Shown: positions 54,483 to 64,000 of the stretch, in pieces | Layout of the letters: each line of letters opens with the position of its first letter | Position numbering within the stretch: the stretch's first letter is position 1 | Assembly (NCBI GenBank): GCA_025267735.1 | Contig: CM046297.1 | Location: forward strand, 23,648,011 to 23,712,010 | Origin: Mactra quadrangularis | Taxonomy: Eukaryota; Mollusca; Bivalvia; Venerida; Mactridae | DNA: 64,000 nucleotides | Reading direction: 5' to 3' | Program-made: the position numbers and the translations under genes | Notes under the pieces: model-generated | Told to the model about the DNA's origin: nothing | Database searches by the model: none | Seen by the model: the letters and a program-made list of their open reading frames with translations, nothing else

Positions 54483-55452
54483 ACAATCACAACAATTAAG
54501 ATATCCGATTTTCAGAAATATAAGTAACCGGTAAAAGTTGGGTATATCTTAATTTGTCAAAAGACACAGATGGTAAAAGATCTGAACACGAGCATAGGCA
54601 TTAAATCGTCACTCTATTTCACTCTAAAGATTGTTTCTAAATCTTCAATTAGTAACACGCAGCATATTAAAATATATACCCTATATTAAAAGATATCATA
54701 ACGCTATTATTTATGGCTTTTTCGTTAAGAAAGTTTAGCTTAAGAAAACACTAAATTTGGAACAAGTGGTATTTCAAGTTGTATCTCAATTCCTGTCTGA
54801 TTAAACAAAAATGGGACTTAAACTATTATCAATGTCAACTCAGCCAATTCAGAAAAATTAACAAGGAATAAAAGTTCAGTTTCTTCAACATGTATATCTT
54901 TAATTACAGGTCGTTGCTTATAAACCAATAAAAATCTAATCATCATAAACGATCAATAAATTACCTCAACGAAGCATACTTAAGGCTTTTTTGTTTCTAA
55001 TAATTGAAAATGGAAAGTACAACACACGTGTTGATACAAGTTTTAATACTTATTACCGTCACTTTTATTACAAAAAGAAATCGTTTAAACGCTTTGATGA
55101 TCAATAGTGCAACGAATGAAAAAGGAATATACTAATTATTGTGTTTATACATATAATGATGCTCCATTTTTGTCATTGCTGTAGCAAACTCTGCCACAAA
55201 CGTCGCTAGATCAGAAACCCGCATCACGTGTTTGTTACATGTATTTATGCCAGTCTACCATCAGCATGTTAAACGCAACAAGTAATTATTAAAAAGTAGT
55301 TACAAAAATTATTAATGATTTGATAATTAGGGTGACATAGCTAATAAAATGTTTACGTAAAAAATGACATTTTTGCATGCCATCAGACAATTTTTCACCA
55401 CGACTTAAATCTGTTAATGTCTGAAGCCGGCTATGCCGGAAATGTATCAGCT

Positions 55453-55535
55453 AGACAATTGATGATTTAAGTCTGCAGGTAATTAAGCGTCTGCACTTTC
55501 GTTGTTCTGACATCAAATCTTCCAAACAATTGCAA
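55453..55535. other. Conserved island 1, copy C
   Basis: Counterpart of 12,391-12,478 and 45,348-45,436. Confidence 0.6.
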
Positions 55536-56806
55536 TTGAGACAAACCATGCCAATATCAGATTTGTTCATGCTTTGGGCTAAATCAATGTTCTAGTAGTA
55601 AAAAAAGGGAAATTAATGCTGATAAATTAAATGTGGAAAAAAAATCCAGATTCTACAATAAAAATGAAGTTTAAACGGGAACAACAGCAGAAACAAGACA
55701 GTTAAAAAGCAAAGGGGAGATTTTTTTGATTTTTTACTTTTTATATAACAAACAAATAACGAAAACAAGAATCTTAGGGGTTCCCACCTTAGAACGGTGG
55801 CAAAAACAATTGTCACTTGAGGTTTAAATGAGGTTCTACATAAAATGTAATAAAGCATGGCTTTCAAACTAATGTCCCATTGAATGAAATAAAATACTTC
55901 TTGAGACAAACTATTTTCCTTGCCATCATATCTGTTGATTAGTAAGGTATTTTTTGTATCAATTTGAAATACTTTTTATAGAATTTGACATTATGTTTTA
56001 ACGTCAAAACCACTAATCTGATGTGAACAAATATTTTGTTAACCAGTCAACTTGATTACCAATCGCTAGTGTAGTTTTATACTACGTCTATATCACCAAT
56101 TGTTTCAACACTTTTCAAGAAAGTAGATAGAAGTTGTCGACAAAAACTGATGTTTAAAACAAATAAAAGATTTAATAACACAGCTAATTATAAACGAAAT
56201 ATAGTATGATTAAAGTAAAACTGTAACGCCGAAATTCTTAGGAGAACATGTTAATTTCTGGTAAATAAAGTCTTATTAAATACTACATGTATACTATTTA
56301 TTTGTATTTTGTTGTTAACTAAAATGAACAGGTTATATTGTGTAAAAGGGATGAATGTGGCAAGTCAAACAACATAAATGTGATTAAGAAACATCCTAAG
56401 CAAAATTTTGGTCAAAGCTCATGTGTATTTGATTGCTCTTTGTGCAAAAGAAAATCATTAGCTATTGATAACTTAGAGATGATAGTCATGTCTGTCGTTG
56501 ATACTTTAATATAATTAGCGTCGGAAGTAGTGTTAAATGGTATGATATAACAATAATAGTACTTTTTAGTATCAGAATCTGCCTTAGCCATATAAATGTC
56601 AATACTTTTATCATACAGCGTCTATTTTTGCACTCTAATAAATAACACGTATTCTTGGGAAAACAATTTAAATAAGCAAATACGGTATGAGTAATGTTAT
56701 TGCTTGTATTATTTTCGGATTATTTTGAACAAAAAAACAAAACAAGATATTTTCATAGGTAAAATCATATAAACTGATGTGATGTGCCTTGTTGACGTAA
56801 TGTATA

Positions 56807-57166
56807 GTGCGACAATATTAACCTGAGCTTGAACTACTTAGTTATAATAATAGCACACTTCACTTAAAAAAAATTGTGAGTTTCCGTATGCATGTATACG
56901 GTTGTTCATGTGTTTATAAAAAATTGCATGTTATTGTACTTTTAATTTTGGACATAATCGTTCATGGAAAAACACGTAAGTCCGCAATATTGTGACATTG
57001 TTTTAAAGTATTTATTCTTATAAAAACAAAGTTAAATGTTCAATGTGTGTATTTGCCGAAAACTACCGATAAAACGCGATTTACAACCGAAGACAAAAAT
57101 AGAGAATAAATACTTAGTTTAATGTACTCTTGCATAAAGGTCAAGCTCAGGTTAATATTGTCGGAA
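56807..57166. mobile_element. 360 bp MITE with 23 bp inverted repeats, probable TA target
   Basis: The left repeat CGACAATATTAACCTGAGCT(TGA) at 56,810-56,832 is the exact reverse complement of 57,141-57,163. TA occurs just outside both ends (56,805-56,806 and 57,167-57,168), consistent with a Tc1/mariner-type target. Block B near 46,760 shows the site without it. No coding sequence. Confidence 0.75.
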
Positions 57167-57910
57167 TATAATAACTGTTAATAAATGTTAATATATTACC
57201 ATACCATACACAAGAAAAACATACAATACAGAAGAAAACAGCATAATAAAATCAATACAAAAATTCCAATGCGGTGCATTACAATTTGTATTTATTGAAA
57301 TATATGAGGTTCAACACAAGTTATTGCATTATGAATAGTAATTCAATAAGATTTATTCAACGTTCAGTAATACAATTTGTAAGTATGAGAGTAACATGTT
57401 TGCCTATAGATACAAGGGTATGTAACAGTGATTCAATGCATGTGTTGCCATGATCCTTTAGAGAGAGCCCTCGCTCATTTATAGGTGAAATCTACATTTT
57501 AGAGTGTATTACGAGTGTATTACGAGACAATTCAATACAACAAGCAAGTTTCACAGACAATGTTTTAGATTGCGAATGACAACACTATCTCACCAAATAG
57601 ATTATATGTTTTCTTTTTAATCATTTAGATGTACAAACAATAAAATGTTATTGATGACTTGAGCATTGCTGGAATCATAATATCGGTTAGATTTCATAGG
57701 GAGTAATCAGATGATTTTATTCGCTTGGATAACATATTGAAACAACATCAAACCATTTTCCAGACTAGAAATGTTGTAAAAAACCCATATAACATTTCAA
57801 TTTATATTAAAGACAGTTCAAAAAAGTATATTTGCTGGCATAGCTTATTATTTACCTCAGTTTGTAATCACGGTTATGTAACGTAGGAATTGGTATTTCG
57901 ATTAAAAAAA

Positions 57911-58024
57911 GTAAGCTCTAGCTTTAATAATTGTGTGAGTTGTTAAAGGTCGTCCATATGCGTTCTTGTTTCAAACACGTGTTTTCGTTCACACGGCTTA
58001 TTCAGTTCAGGCAATATGAAGGTC
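57911..58024. other. Conserved island 4, copy C
   Basis: Partner of 47,341-47,452. Confidence 0.5.
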
Positions 58025-58990
58025 ATGAGAACTAATGTGTCATGCTCAAAACTCATAATATAAAAATGCTACAATTATGTTCAGGTTAAAACAGTTCAGA
58101 AAGTTAAATTATTTTGATAATCAATTAATTATTTAACAAAGTTCGCCAACTTCAATTGATAAACTCATGCTGTTTAAAAAAAGATTTTTTATCTAAGCAC
58201 TTGAATTAGTTCAATTTTTCTATAATGACTGTCCAAATGCTAAACAATTAAAGTTGTACTTCAATCGTGTTGTAATTATCTTATAATCTTTCTCTAGAAA
58301 TTATTAATTGATTAACATGTCTAACGATTAGCTATTGTGATGTCATTGCGTCTGGAATAAAATAAAGTTTAAACGGAACGATTATTTAAGTGAGGAAAAA
58401 ACCATTTATAATGTTTAATTGATTTCTATTTAGACAAAAACCGTGTCATTTATTATAAAGGACGTGTTAAATAATCAAGTGAATTACACACTTTGGCCTA
58501 CATTGTAATTATGTATAATATTCTAGTTCAACCGCTGACATATATATTAATAAAGAAATGTAATAGATATTAGATTAAAAAAAGCTATTAGTTAGGATTT
58601 TGTTAAAGAATAACTAATTTTATAATTTAAGAAAGAATGATGAATGTATTTTTATAATTACAAATTTTAAATAAAAATGAATAATGGAATGTATGGGGTT
58701 TAATTGGAACAATGACCGATTATTCTAGTATTAAAAATCTATTCATTTACGTCATCACAGATTGGTATCGTATGTCTGTCTAATACAATAATGCTATTAG
58801 CTAATTAATGATACACTATTGACACGGCTTTAGGTTTAGTATGTTTTTGTATAAACCAATTTTATACGAGAACGAATCTAAAAATAATAGGGTCGTGTTA
58901 GTAGTTGTTTTAAAAAGGATGTTGACAATAATCACAATTATCAGCAAATTTCTTAGGCAACATTTCTCATAAGGTATATTCAATTCGACT

Positions 58991-59128
58991 GATTCAATAT
59001 CTTGATAATAACTCAATAGAAGATCTTGGAAAGGATCAATATTTCGATAATCAATCAGTTGAAGATTTCGAAAAGAAATAGATTAATATTTCAATAATCA
59101 ATTTGTCGAATATCTTGGAAAGAAAATA
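58991..59128 (+). repeat. Minisatellite, about 3 units of 43-48 bp
   Basis: Same unit as 49,307-49,545, with starts near 58,991, 59,034 and 59,081. Confidence 0.85.
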
Positions 59129-59304
59129 GATCATTTCAACGTGTTAATATGACCGTACATTTAAAGTTATGCAACAAAATTACATATTACAGAATAAAAT
59201 GTTGATTGTTACAACTAGCGTGTATATATTGAATAAACAACAGTCTGCATGTTTACCAGTACCACAAATTCAGAATCAACGCCACAATATCGGTGATATT
59301 ATAA

Positions 59305-59414
59305 TATATCACGGAATCAAATAAATCCCATGGCGAGCAATTTGCTGAGCCATCGTTTTAATAATGTATTTCCCAGTGTGTATAATATTTATGACTGAAA
59401 ACCGAATTGTTCAA
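59305..59414. other. Conserved island 3, copy C
   Basis: Partner of 49,719-49,828. Confidence 0.6.
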
Positions 59415-60123
59415 TTACCAGTTTTGTGAGGCTTACAAACCCTTGAGTTCTAGAAGTGTCTACATTCTATAGTCAACAGTTAGCGTTTTGTTTTTAATGA
59501 CTAAAATGCAGTAAAATTTTAGCAAAAAAAAACAAACATAAGTACTATATATCTTACTTGTAAGTATTCTATTTCAATATTCATGATCAGTTATTAAAGC
59601 ATAAAATAACGTATTTGTGTAGGTGTGCTGTTTTAACCAAGCAAACACCATTACTTGTTTCGATGGAAATTTCTTTTCGACAAACACAGTGCCATCCAAA
59701 ATTACCCTTACACTTTAAAAAGGGTTGTTTTTTCATTAACACAATTTAATCTTATTTTAGGTTATGATAAATGTAACATTTGAAAGAAGAGTAATGATAC
59801 TTTATATAACTGTAACTGTTATAGAGTTTAATGTATCTGAAATTGTTTTTTAATCTATAAAGTATTGGTAAACATTTAAAGACGAATCATTTATTTACAC
59901 AAAGTATAAAGGTAATTATGAATGACACTGTATATTCATTTAGTGATGGGTTTTTTGTAAACTCAGTGTAATGGCATCACACAGAATCCTAAATATTGTC
60001 GAGTACCTGTGGTTTTATTCCAATTTTACGCTTAATGTAATTTTCTAAACATTGGGATAAATCATCTTATCATACAAACCTATACATTCTGCTTATTTTA
60101 TAACCATACTAAAATTAGATAAT

Positions 60124-60259
60124 AGGACATATTATGTCATCAGATGTTTTATTTACCGGGAGACAAAACATAACGCAGACGAGTTAAGCCGTACAAGGTT
60201 TTAAATCATGTTTATCCGTTGTCTTTTCTGTCTGTAATGTTTCCTTCTGTGACAGTTTT
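60124..60259. other. Conserved island 2, copy C
   Basis: Partner of 50,231-50,366. A run of about 68 bp (60,171-60,238) is identical to B. Confidence 0.6.
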
Positions 60260-60358
60260 GTTGACATTAATTCTTTAAGTATCACCTGTTTACAAAATTT
60301 ACGATGTTTAGTCATATTACTTAAAAAGTACGTTCAAGCAAGGCACCTTATGTGTTAA

Positions 60359-60691
60359 AGGTACTAGTTCACAGATTTGGTTAAATATTTTCTATTTTTA
60401 CAAAATACCCTTTAGTGTCTGTAATTGTGTCAAATAAATTTTAATATAACTGACCTATATCTTGCAAGATACATAAAATAAAAGTCACAATAATGCACTA
60501 AATTATCTTATACCGTTACTTACGGGGTAGAATTTTACTACATGAAGTACTATCATTTGTAGTTGTATGTCAGTTTGCGCTAAAAATAGCATAACCAGAA
60601 CACTACTTTCCTGCTTCAAAAAAATGTTTCCATACAATTTTGATAGTTTTAGAAACAATTGATATTTATGTTGAAATCCGTGAATGAGTCC
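60359..60691. mobile_element. 333 bp MITE flanked by TTAA
   Basis: The left end AGGTACTAGTTCACAGATTT and the right end, read inward (GGACTCATTCACGGATTT), are imperfect inverted repeats. TTAA flanks both (60,355-60,358 and 60,692-60,695). In B the sequence passes directly from TGTGTTAA (near 50,473) to the bases that follow the element in C. This is a second TTAA-targeting family, different in sequence from the foldback at 9,417. Confidence 0.75.
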
Positions 60692-62070
60692 TTAAAAAAG
60701 TTCTTATCAAATAGGACAAAAATCAAGATGCAATTCAACTAGACCATTTGGTCACATAACAGGAGATTGAAATCATTACGACCGTTACCACTGGCAGATG
60801 TATAGATGCTTAACAGCATCATCAACCAGTCTTATATTTATAATTTCACCACATAGTTTCCAACCAATCAAGAATCAATTCTGGACTATTTTAACATAAA
60901 AGCAAATTTATTTTGCAGCGTTGTTAACGTAACTAAAGCAACAAAATGTTCCTTTTTAAAAAAGTCGTATGAATCAAGATGACGATTTTGGCAACCATTT
61001 GACACAATACAAGCTTGAAGAAGTAATTCGAAAAAGTATGGAGTAGCTTAATTTAAAATAAATATGTTTTTTTTTCTAATCTGACTACAAGTTCTTTTGG
61101 GGGAATTAGAAAGTACAAAGTAGATTCTTGGGTAAAATCTGACAAGCAAAATCTGATAATCTTTCATTTATTACTATTAATGATACATTTATGTTTTTAA
61201 CAATCATATAAAAGGCTGAAGTAAACAACAATGCAGTGTTGTAGAAATGACATTGTAAGAAACAAAGGTGACTTATTTCAAAACAGTAAAGATAATCTAA
61301 GAATTCTTATTTTTGTCAATAATTCGATTGATAATTGTCTTTGCTTGCAGTAGAAATGGTAATTAATAGAAACATGAACGATTACGTCTGGAAAATATTG
61401 ATGCATTGGTCCAATACATTGATTAAAACCATTTAAATAATATAATTGAGCAACTAACATATAAATCTCTTGAAATTTAAGAATGACAAATTGACATTTA
61501 TAACAACACAAAAATTCACTGCGATTACAACACAAGAGATAGATAGCATGTGTACTGCACTATAAAGATCCGTTTCATTCCTCAAATTATACCATTTTAT
61601 AACGGAATCAATTGGTATATCAATCAAGGGCTTGGCGTTGACCAACGTTAATCGCTATGAAAGCAGTCAAATGTAGGCGTTATAATATCACGATTCCATA
61701 TTGTTTTCTCAAGAACAATTTGATTTCCTACATTAATTCCATTTTGTGTTTGATCAATTATTTTATCATTGATTTTTACAAACAATTTTACAAATTTTAT
61801 ATCTTGATAATTCCTTATTAAGTGGTTTTGCGTGACTACGGAATTTCGAGTAATATAACAGCAACAGGAAATGTTTCCGTGTATACGTGCAGTAACACAT
61901 TCCAGAAAAACTTGAACAAACCTCAAAACAGATTTACGTGTTTTCGTTATTTCTTATTACTATGATTGTATTATTTGACTGAACATTTTAGGATCTACTT
62001 TGTTTTTAAGTCAGGGGTGTTTTATATGGCATTATAGTCATCCTTCTTTTACAAGTAAGTGCTTCAAATG

Positions 62071-63682
62071 AATTATATGTGCAAACACGTTTTCACAGTT
62101 TGTCTTTACTGTTTGGGTGTATTCCAAACCAAACACGTTAATAATTAATCAATAAAATATCATCTTTTAATTGGATTTTACGCCATTTTTAATAACAATA
62201 TCAATACTCTTGTTTGAAACTAGTGATAATTGTATAAATGGAATTAAATCCACACCAAATTGAACTTATTTGGAAATTTATAGCAAAAATTATTATAATC
62301 CTCAACAAAATAAGACACAAATTATACCCATGCAAGTACATTGTAGTTGATTGTTTTCGTGATTTTAAAAGAAACTATAATGGAATAAACGTTTTAAAGT
62401 CGATAGTTCGATTGCGTATAAACGTGAAACAGTTGAAAACTTAGGAAATGGTGTTGGTAACTTGTTTATGACACGATATAAAAATTATGTAATACCACTG
62501 AAAGTATACGCAGGGATAAATATAAAACGTCTCATAAACCTTATCATGTCATAGTACATTATTATTTAAATTTCAGAGAGTTTCATAAAGAAACTGACCG
62601 GAACATAACATGTTCGTTCGAGACATTTTTCGAAATATTCCTTAAATAAATTATCTAAATTAATGCTAAAAAAGATGGACATAAAATATAAATTGGCATG
62701 AAATCCAAACAGTTATCGTATATTCAAATGCTTAACAATACATTCGATGTGATTCATAAATAAGAAGGAAATATATTCGAGAATACATTTTATTACTATC
62801 ACATCCTTGGTAAAATTCACATTTATTTCAGTCAAGAAACTTCACTGAGTGTTTGACACGAAGTTATGGAAATTCGAACATTTGTATGACAATGATCATC
62901 AATAACGATTCAAATGACAGTAATAAATGATCTTCTCGATTTCAATTCTTCTTCCTCAAATACAATTTTCAATGAAATGACTTTATTGATCTTTGAAGTA
63001 GGAAACGTGGTTTTAACACTTTTTACAATGCTATGTCAAGCAATTTTGACGTGCGCATGAAAGAGGTTTTCTAAACGTATTTATCAGATAAACTGAATAG
63101 ATCAGATAGTATCAAGTTACTGACGAATGGTATTTCTGCACTCCTGTACATATATCGTTCAAAATAGACCTAATCCAAAATTCAAATTTATGGGTTTTTC
63201 CGTCCGTGCACAGCCGATACAAACAAAGTGTTCTACACATTATTGCTGAAAAGCACGAACTATGGATTTAATCCTATTGTTCTTTGTACATTTGTTCTTT
63301 GTACATTGTAACGGTGAAAGTTTGTTTGTACCTGAAGGTCTGACTTTAAATTTCATTTTACTGGCGACAGCTGCTTGGCTTTTTTCTTTATTATAAAGCT
63401 AAAATACTTTAGACATTTGTATGATCTTCCTTCCCGTTGGAGGACTTTAAATGACATAAACAATTAAACCTAAAATTACATTTTGTATTACATTAAAGTA
63501 AAACAATACGTAACACTTTATTACTTCTTTATCTCTTTGGTGGCATAAAATACCCAGTTAACCTTTTAATAGATATCCGATACATAGAAATTGATATTTT
63601 TGTCTTTTGCACAGTCAATGGTGCTTCCATCTACAAATAGTTTTCATAATGTTTGATGATTCGATGTAAGATATTACCCTTG
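62071..63682. other. AT-rich sequence beyond block C
   Basis: No further copy of the duplicated blocks starts here, and no gene or mobile element is recognised. Confidence 0.45.
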
Positions 63683-63900
63683 TTTAACGTCGTATTCAAC
63701 ACATATATAGGTCATATATACGACGGCCAGCTCTTCCTACTATAGGTTTCCTGGACACTTTTCTATTAACAGTACTAACTTACCGTACCAAGAGGTATAA
63801 CAACTCATGTATAAGGTATGACCTACCGCGACCGTGCTCGAACCCGCGATCTCCGGATTCAATGTCAGACATGCTAACCACTCCGTCACGGCCGCGGCTA
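63683..63900 (-). mobile_element. tRNA-derived SINE, family 1, copy 2
   Basis: Matches 14,228-14,452 closely along its whole length, from the tail hairpin ACGTCGTATT/TATACGACGG on the left to the tRNA-like head ending GGCCGCGGCTA on the right. Substitutions in the head (for example GCTCGAACCC for the B box complement) suggest an inactive copy. Only about 100 bp follow it in the window. Confidence 0.85.
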
Positions 63901-64000
63901 TAAGGTTTTACATTTAAGCATTTACACGACCTGCATAGCTTCAAAGATCACGGGTCGGAAACACGATGTCAAAGAGTTCTTTTAATTTTGTAAGTTAGCA

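Larger units (their letters stand above)
51800..59210 (+). repeat. Paralogous block C
   Basis: Collinear with A 2,930-3,250 (C 51,830-52,190), A 7,300-9,410 (C 52,960-54,870) and A 11,420-14,960 plus 16,460-17,095 (C 54,880-59,210). It abuts the distal part of B, so B and C form a head-to-tail pair about 9-10 kb apart. Four mobile-element remnants are private to this copy or to its distal part. Confidence 0.8.
59210..62070 (+). repeat. Distal segment of C shared with B
   Basis: Collinear with 49,600-51,790. The extra length is mostly the MITE at 60,359-60,691 plus small indels. Confidence 0.75.

Noticed and set aside
54143..54499. 118-codon frame, with an 82-codon frame on the other strand
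   Set aside because: Both are spread over the hAT-like MITE. No domain is visible, and the paralogous region in A does not keep the frame.
55453..55535. Possible box C/D snoRNA (TGATGA ... CTGA) in conserved island 1
   Set aside because: A and B read TGATAA at the C box, the base before it is not a purine, and no terminal stem pairs the two boxes.
51466..61926. Related small minus-strand frames in B (51,466-51,714) and C (61,648-61,926)
   Set aside because: They share a short stretch because the blocks are paralogous. Indels shift the frame, and neither has a plausible domain or start context.
1..64000. Prokaryotic features (operons, ribosome binding sites, CRISPR, attachment sites)
   Set aside because: No dense coding, no spaced direct-repeat arrays and the presence of SINEs and LINEs show a eukaryotic genome.

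Overview
The window reads as AT-rich nuclear DNA of a metazoan, most likely a bivalve or another mollusc. The reasons are the scarcity of long open frames, several tRNA-derived SINE families that share a 3' hairpin tail, a pearl/HINE-like element with ~146 bp tandem repeats and a terminal hairpin, MITEs, and a fragment of a jockey/CR1-type non-LTR retrotransposon. The species call is inference. I see no convincing host protein-coding gene, rRNA gene or functional tRNA gene. The only long coding-like frame is the retrotransposon fragment at 3722-4972 (minus).

The dominant structure is a set of old, diverged, direct duplications. Block A (357 to about 17,095), block B (about 40,320 to 49,600) and block C (about 51,800 to 59,210) are collinear over many kilobases. 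Each has large private gaps. B lacks the counterpart of A 5.63-11.4 kb. C lacks the counterparts of A 0.36-2.9 kb and 3.25-7.3 kb and of the 15.0-16.45 kb part of A. B and C also share a distal segment (B 49.6-51.8 kb, C 59.2-62.0 kb) that I do not find in A. B and C are adjacent head-to-tail copies about 9-10 kb apart. A is separated from them by a 23 kb spacer.

Most private sequence can be explained by insertions, because the paralogous blocks supply the empty sites. In A these are the 5'-truncated LINE (3402 to about 4865), a 1.3 kb TTAA-flanked foldback (9417-10,713), two SINEs and an expanded (AT)n. In B it is one SINE (40,533-40,847). In C they are a hAT-like MITE, a MITE with a probable TA target-site duplication (TSD), a TTAA-flanked MITE, a LINE 3' end and a lone HINE-type hairpin. 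Against this background a few 90-140 bp islands stay 94-99% identical between copies and are not obviously coding. They are the best candidates for undescribed functional elements.

The 17.1-40.3 kb spacer carries a 0.7 kb inverted duplication (17,603-18,310 against 25,640-26,340), two more SINEs, the second copy of the MITE that opens the window, the pearl/HINE-like element and a tRNA-like remnant. The rest is featureless AT-rich sequence. All alignments were made by eye, so block edges are good to about 20-100 bp and identities are estimates unless counted explicitly.
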